Shown here: piece after piece, positions 5,319 through 8,250 of the stretch
Layout of the letters: each line of letters begins with the position of its first letter
Numbering within the stretch: position 1 is the first letter of the stretch
Source of the DNA: Firmicutes bacterium UBA5388
Lineage (GTDB): Bacteria > Bacillota > UBA4882 > UBA10575
Reading direction: 5' to 3'
NCBI GenBank assembly: GCA_002409975.1
Contig: DHOO01000125.1
Location: forward strand, 21,101 to 29,350
DNA length: 8,250 nucleotides
Notes under the pieces: generated by a model
What the model saw: only the letters and a program-made list of their open reading frames with translations
Told to the model about the DNA's origin: nothing
Databases searched by the model: none
Translations under genes and position numbers: made by a program

Positions 5319-7538
5319 ATGAATCCTTGGCGTAATTTTAAGGGTGATCTCTGGCGAGAAAAGATTGATCTTAGTGATTTCATCCGTCACAATTATCATC
5401 CTTTTTATGAAAAACCGGATTTTCTCTCCGGTCCCTCTTCCCGGACGAAGCGACTCTGGGAAAAATGCCAACAACTAATGGAAGAGGAACGAAAAGCTGG
5501 GGGTGTGCTGGAAGTCGACACCAGCCGAGTAGCCGGGGTAACCGCTTGGAGTCCCGGTTATATCGACAAGGATAATGAGGTTATTGTTGGTCTGCAGACC
5601 GACAAACCCCTAAAACGATTAGTTAATCCCTGGGGCGGCTGGCGGATGGTGGAAGCTGCCTGTAAAGCCCGGAATGTAGAGCCCGACCCAGTAATGGCCA
5701 AAATCTTTACCAACTACCGTCGGACCCAAAATGAGGCCATCTTTAGGATTTACACCCCGGCGATGCGCCAAGCTCGCCACCTGGGCATCATTACCGGTTT
5801 ACCCGATGCTTACGGTCGGGGGAGATTAATCGGAGATTACCGGCGAGTTCCCCTTTATGGCATAGCTTTCCTGATCAAGGAAAAAAAGAAGGATCTTTAT
5901 GCGTTAGACAATGTGGATGATGCCACGATCCATCTACGCGAAGATATTGCCGATCAAGTACGTGCCCTCGAGCGGTTGGCAGAAATGGCTAAAGCATACG
6001 GAGTTGACCTTACCAGACCCGCTGAGAATGCATGGGAAACAGTGCAATGGCTGTACCTGGCTTATTTGGGAGCGGTTAAGGAACAGAACGGCGCCGCCAT
6101 GTCTCTCGGTCATAATAGTCCCTTCCTTGATATTTATCTGCAACGCGATCTCGCTGCCGGTACACTCAGTGAGGAAGAGGCGCAGGAATTAATTGATCAA
6201 CTGGTCATTAAACTCCGTTTAGTCAGACATCTGCGTACCCCGGAATATGATCAACTATTTGCCGGCGATCCGCTGTGGATCACCGAGTCCGTCGGAGGGA
6301 TGGGCGAAGACGGACGCCCGCTGGTTACCAAGACCGATTATCGTTGGTTACATACGCTTAGAAACCTAGGATCAGCGCCGGAACCAAATCTAACCGTGTT
6401 ATGGAGTCCCAGGCTCCCAAAGCCTTTCCGCGAATACTGCCTTAAGCTTGCAATCGAGACTTCGACCCTCCAATTTGAAAATGATGAATTAATGAGACCA
6501 ATCTTTGGCGATGACTATGGGATCTCTTGTTGTGTCTCAGCAACCCGTACCGGTCGAGACATGCAGTTTTTCGGCGCCCGGGTTAATTTGGCCAAAGCTC
6601 TCTTACTGGCCATTAATGGTGGTCGTGATGAACTGACCGGTGAACAAGTATTGGAAGTGCCTCTCCTCAAAGGAGAATATCTGGATTGGCGGCAGGTCTG
6701 GGAAAACTATGAAAAAGTCTTAACCTGGCTTTCTGTGCTTTATAGTCGCACCATGAACTGCATTCATTACATGCACGATAAATATAATTATGAACGCATT
6801 CAAATGGCTCTAATTGATTCCAATCCCCATCGCCACATGGCCTTTGGCGTAGCCGGTCTCTCCGTCGTAGCTGATTCCCTAAGCGCCATCCGTCACGCCC
6901 GGGTCAAGGTTCTTAGGAATGAGCATGGTATTGCCACCGACTTTGCCGTCGAGGGCGAATTTCCCTACTTTGGTAATGATGATGACCGGGTAGATGGACT
7001 GGCCATCAAAGTCTTACGCTATTTCTATGGTTCTCTGGCCCAGCAACCCATTTACCGGAATGCGAAACCAACCATGTCGATTCTTACCATCACTTCTAAT
7101 GTCGTCTATGGAAAGAAAACCGGCTCTACCCCTGATGGACGAGAAGCAGGAAAACCCTTTGCTCCCGGGGCTAACCCCATGCATGGCCGGGAACATAATG
7201 GAATCGTGGCGGCAATGCGTTCTCTTGCTAAATTACCTTATGAAATCTGCCTTGATGGTATCTCCTATACCTTTTCGATCACCCCTCGCGCGCTGGGAAT
7301 TTCCCCAGAAGAACGAGTTAAGAACTTAATGGGTCTGGTTGACGGTTACTTCGGGGCCAATGGCCACCATATCAACATTAATGTCTACAGCCGAGAAACA
7401 CTGATTGAAGCCATGGAACACCCCGAACTTTATCCCAACCTCACCATTCGCGTCTCTGGTTATGCAGTGCATTTTATCAAACTAAGCCGGGAACAACAAC
7501 TCGAAGTCATTGAACGTACCATCTACGAAAGAATGTAG
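5319..7538 (+). CDS. pflB: Formate C-acetyltransferase (pyruvate formate-lyase)
   Basis: A 739-residue cytoplasmic glycyl-radical enzyme converting pyruvate and CoA to acetyl-CoA and formate in anaerobic fermentation. The true PFL type is shown by the adjacent active-site cysteines C404-C405 in ISCCVSA; other glycyl-radical enzymes have one. Also present are YGRGRLIGDYRR (165-176), DPLWITESVGG (317-327) with the conserved Trp at 320, FENDELMRP (386-394), MQFFGARVNLAK (415-426), IHYMHDKYNYE (482-492), TITSNVVYGKKTG (590-602) and the radical site G714 in RVSGYAVHF (711-719). Length is slightly below E. coli PflB (760). The C-terminal two thirds follow it closely, while the residues after the cysteine pair (ATRTGRD) differ from the usual PM-GKQ type. 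Start ATG 5319 has AGGAGG seven bases upstream. It is expressed through the ZTP riboswitch and followed after 16 bases by its activase gene. Confidence 0.98.
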   Translation: MNPWRNFKGDLWREKIDLSDFIRHNYHPFYEKPDFLSGPSSRTKRLWEKCQQLMEEERKAGGVLEVDTSRVAGVTAWSPGYIDKDNEVIVGLQTDKPLKRLVNPWGGWRMVEAACKARNVEPDPVMAKIFTNYRRTQNEAIFRIYTPAMRQARHLGIITGLPDAYGRGRLIGDYRRVPLYGIAFLIKEKKKDLYALDNVDDATIHLREDIADQVRALERLAEMAKAYGVDLTRPAENAWETVQWLYLAYLGAVKEQNGAAMSLGHNSPFLDIYLQRDLAAGTLSEEEAQELIDQLVIKLRLVRHLRTPEYDQLFAGDPLWITESVGGMGEDGRPLVTKTDYRWLHTLRNLGSAPEPNLTVLWSPRLPKPFREYCLKLAIETSTLQFENDELMRPIFGDDYGISCCVSATRTGRDMQFFGARVNLAKALLLAINGGRDELTGEQVLEVPLLKGEYLDWRQVWENYEKVLTWLSVLYSRTMNCIHYMHDKYNYERIQMALIDSNPHRHMAFGVAGLSVVADSLSAIRHARVKVLRNEHGIATDFAVEGEFPYFGNDDDRVDGLAIKVLRYFYGSLAQQPIYRNAKPTMSILTITSNVVYGKKTGSTPDGREAGKPFAPGANPMHGREHNGIVAAMRSLAKLPYEICLDGISYTFSITPRALGISPEERVKNLMGLVDGYFGANGHHININVYSRETLIEAMEHPELYPNLTIRVSGYAVHFIKLSREQQLEVIERTIYERM

Positions 7539-7554
7539 TAGGAAGGTGGGCATC

Positions 7555-8250
7555 ATGGGACGCATCCAATCAATTCAGAGTTTTAGTACCCTTGACGGAC
7601 CGGGCGCCAGATGTGTAGTCTTCTTCCAAGGTTGCCCGGTTGGGTGCATCTTCTGTCATAACCCGGACTCCTGGGAACCGCAGGGAGGAGAGGAGATTGA
7701 CCCGGAAGCGCTCCTTCTTCGTCTGGAAAGATTCCGTTCTTTTCTACCAAACCCTCCTGGGCTGACGATCTCTGGCGGAGAACCGCTTTACCAACCCGAA
7801 TTTGCCATTAAACTTGCAAAATTAGCAAAGAGTCGGGACTGGCACGTTGCGCTTGATACCTCGGGGTGGGGACCAGCCACTGTTTTTCTAAGCGTAGTTC
7901 GCGAGGTTGACCTCATAATGTTCTCGATCAAACATCCTCTAACCCCTGAAACCCTCTCCCGGCTAAACTTGGGGCAGGTCATAACCAACTGGGAAAAACT
8001 TGCTGCTTTGAAGATCCCAGTCTGGCTGCGCTATGTCCTTATTAAGGGGCGGACGGATCAACCCGAAACCCTACATTCGCTTGGTGAATGGGCAAAAAAA
8101 CTTCCCAACCTGGAGAAAATCGAAATTTTTCCCTATAATAGTCTGGCTGAAAGCAATTGGCGTACTCTACACCGCGATAGTCCCCTTTTTCATTCCTTTC
8201 CTCCCACTGTAACAGAAGAGGACATCCGAAAAGCTGAACAACTACTCCAG
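7555..8250 (+). CDS. pflA: Pyruvate formate-lyase activating enzyme, radical SAM (C-terminus beyond window)
   Basis: A radical-SAM enzyme that uses a [4Fe-4S] cluster and S-adenosylmethionine to take a hydrogen from the PflB glycine, installing the catalytic radical. In the window 232 codons are open to the edge; E. coli PflA has 246, so only a short tail is missing. ATG at 7555 follows GGAAGGTG (7541-7548), 16 bases after the pflB stop, so the genes are one operon. The cluster cysteines are C27, C31 and C34 in CPVGCIFCHN, with DGPG at 14-17 and FFQGC before them. The SAM-binding SGGEP is at 73-77, LDTSG at 100-104, WLRYVLIKG at 157-165 and KIEIFPYN further on. One oddity: where E. coli has MLDLK, with Asp129 helping to hold a monovalent cation next to SAM, this protein has MFSIK (122-126), a Ser in place of the Asp. 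Confidence 0.97.
   Translation, partial: MGRIQSIQSFSTLDGPGARCVVFFQGCPVGCIFCHNPDSWEPQGGEEIDPEALLLRLERFRSFLPNPPGLTISGGEPLYQPEFAIKLAKLAKSRDWHVALDTSGWGPATVFLSVVREVDLIMFSIKHPLTPETLSRLNLGQVITNWEKLAALKIPVWLRYVLIKGRTDQPETLHSLGEWAKKLPNLEKIEIFPYNSLAESNWRTLHRDSPLFHSFPPTVTEEDIRKAEQLLQ

Noticed and set aside
5082..5474. 130-residue open frame on the minus strand across the pflB leader
   Set aside because: It covers the promoter, riboswitch and start of pflB on the opposite strand, has no ribosome site or recognisable protein features, and is explained by those elements.

Overview
The window looks like the chromosome of a fermentative, probably anaerobic bacterium. Shine-Dalgarno sequences are strong (AGGAGG types), there are clear -35/-10 promoters, a factor-independent terminator, and a ZTP (pfl-motif) riboswitch that works through an intrinsic terminator. 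Together these suggest a Bacillota-type lineage. The long Prc/Tsp-type protease with a signal peptide is more typical of cells with an outer membrane, so a diderm relative of the Firmicutes is possible. The taxonomy is inference only.

Layout, left to right. Positions 1-548 (minus) hold the N-terminal part of 6-phosphogluconate dehydrogenase, cut by the window edge. Positions 792-1790 (minus) encode a LacI/GalR-family repressor. Its own promoter (1857-1885) is followed directly by a near-palindromic LacI-type operator (1838-1851), so it is very probably self-regulated. From about 1890 to 2610 lies gene-poor DNA. It contains one copy of a diverged 74-base repeat, the broken N-terminus of a sugar symporter (2284-2424, plus), a long imperfect inverted repeat, and the terminator of the next gene. 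Positions 2612-4762 (minus) encode a Prc/Tsp-like S41 protease. An AT-rich gap (4763-5139) carries the second repeat copy. The plus strand then has a promoter (5140-5168), a ZTP riboswitch with terminator (about 5197-5295), pyruvate formate-lyase (5319-7538) and its radical-SAM activating enzyme (7555 to the window end).

How the parts fit. pflB and pflA form a two-gene operon: PflA installs the glycyl radical on PflB, which splits pyruvate into acetyl-CoA and formate. The riboswitch senses ZTP/ZMP, a signal of 10-formyl-tetrahydrofolate shortage, and should let transcription continue when formate for one-carbon metabolism is scarce. The left half, with 6PGDH, a LacI regulator and a dead GPH-type sugar symporter, looks like the remains of a sugar or sugar-acid utilisation locus. 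The main unexplained signal is the repeat pair: each copy lies upstream of, and points toward, a different gene (prc and the symporter remnant).
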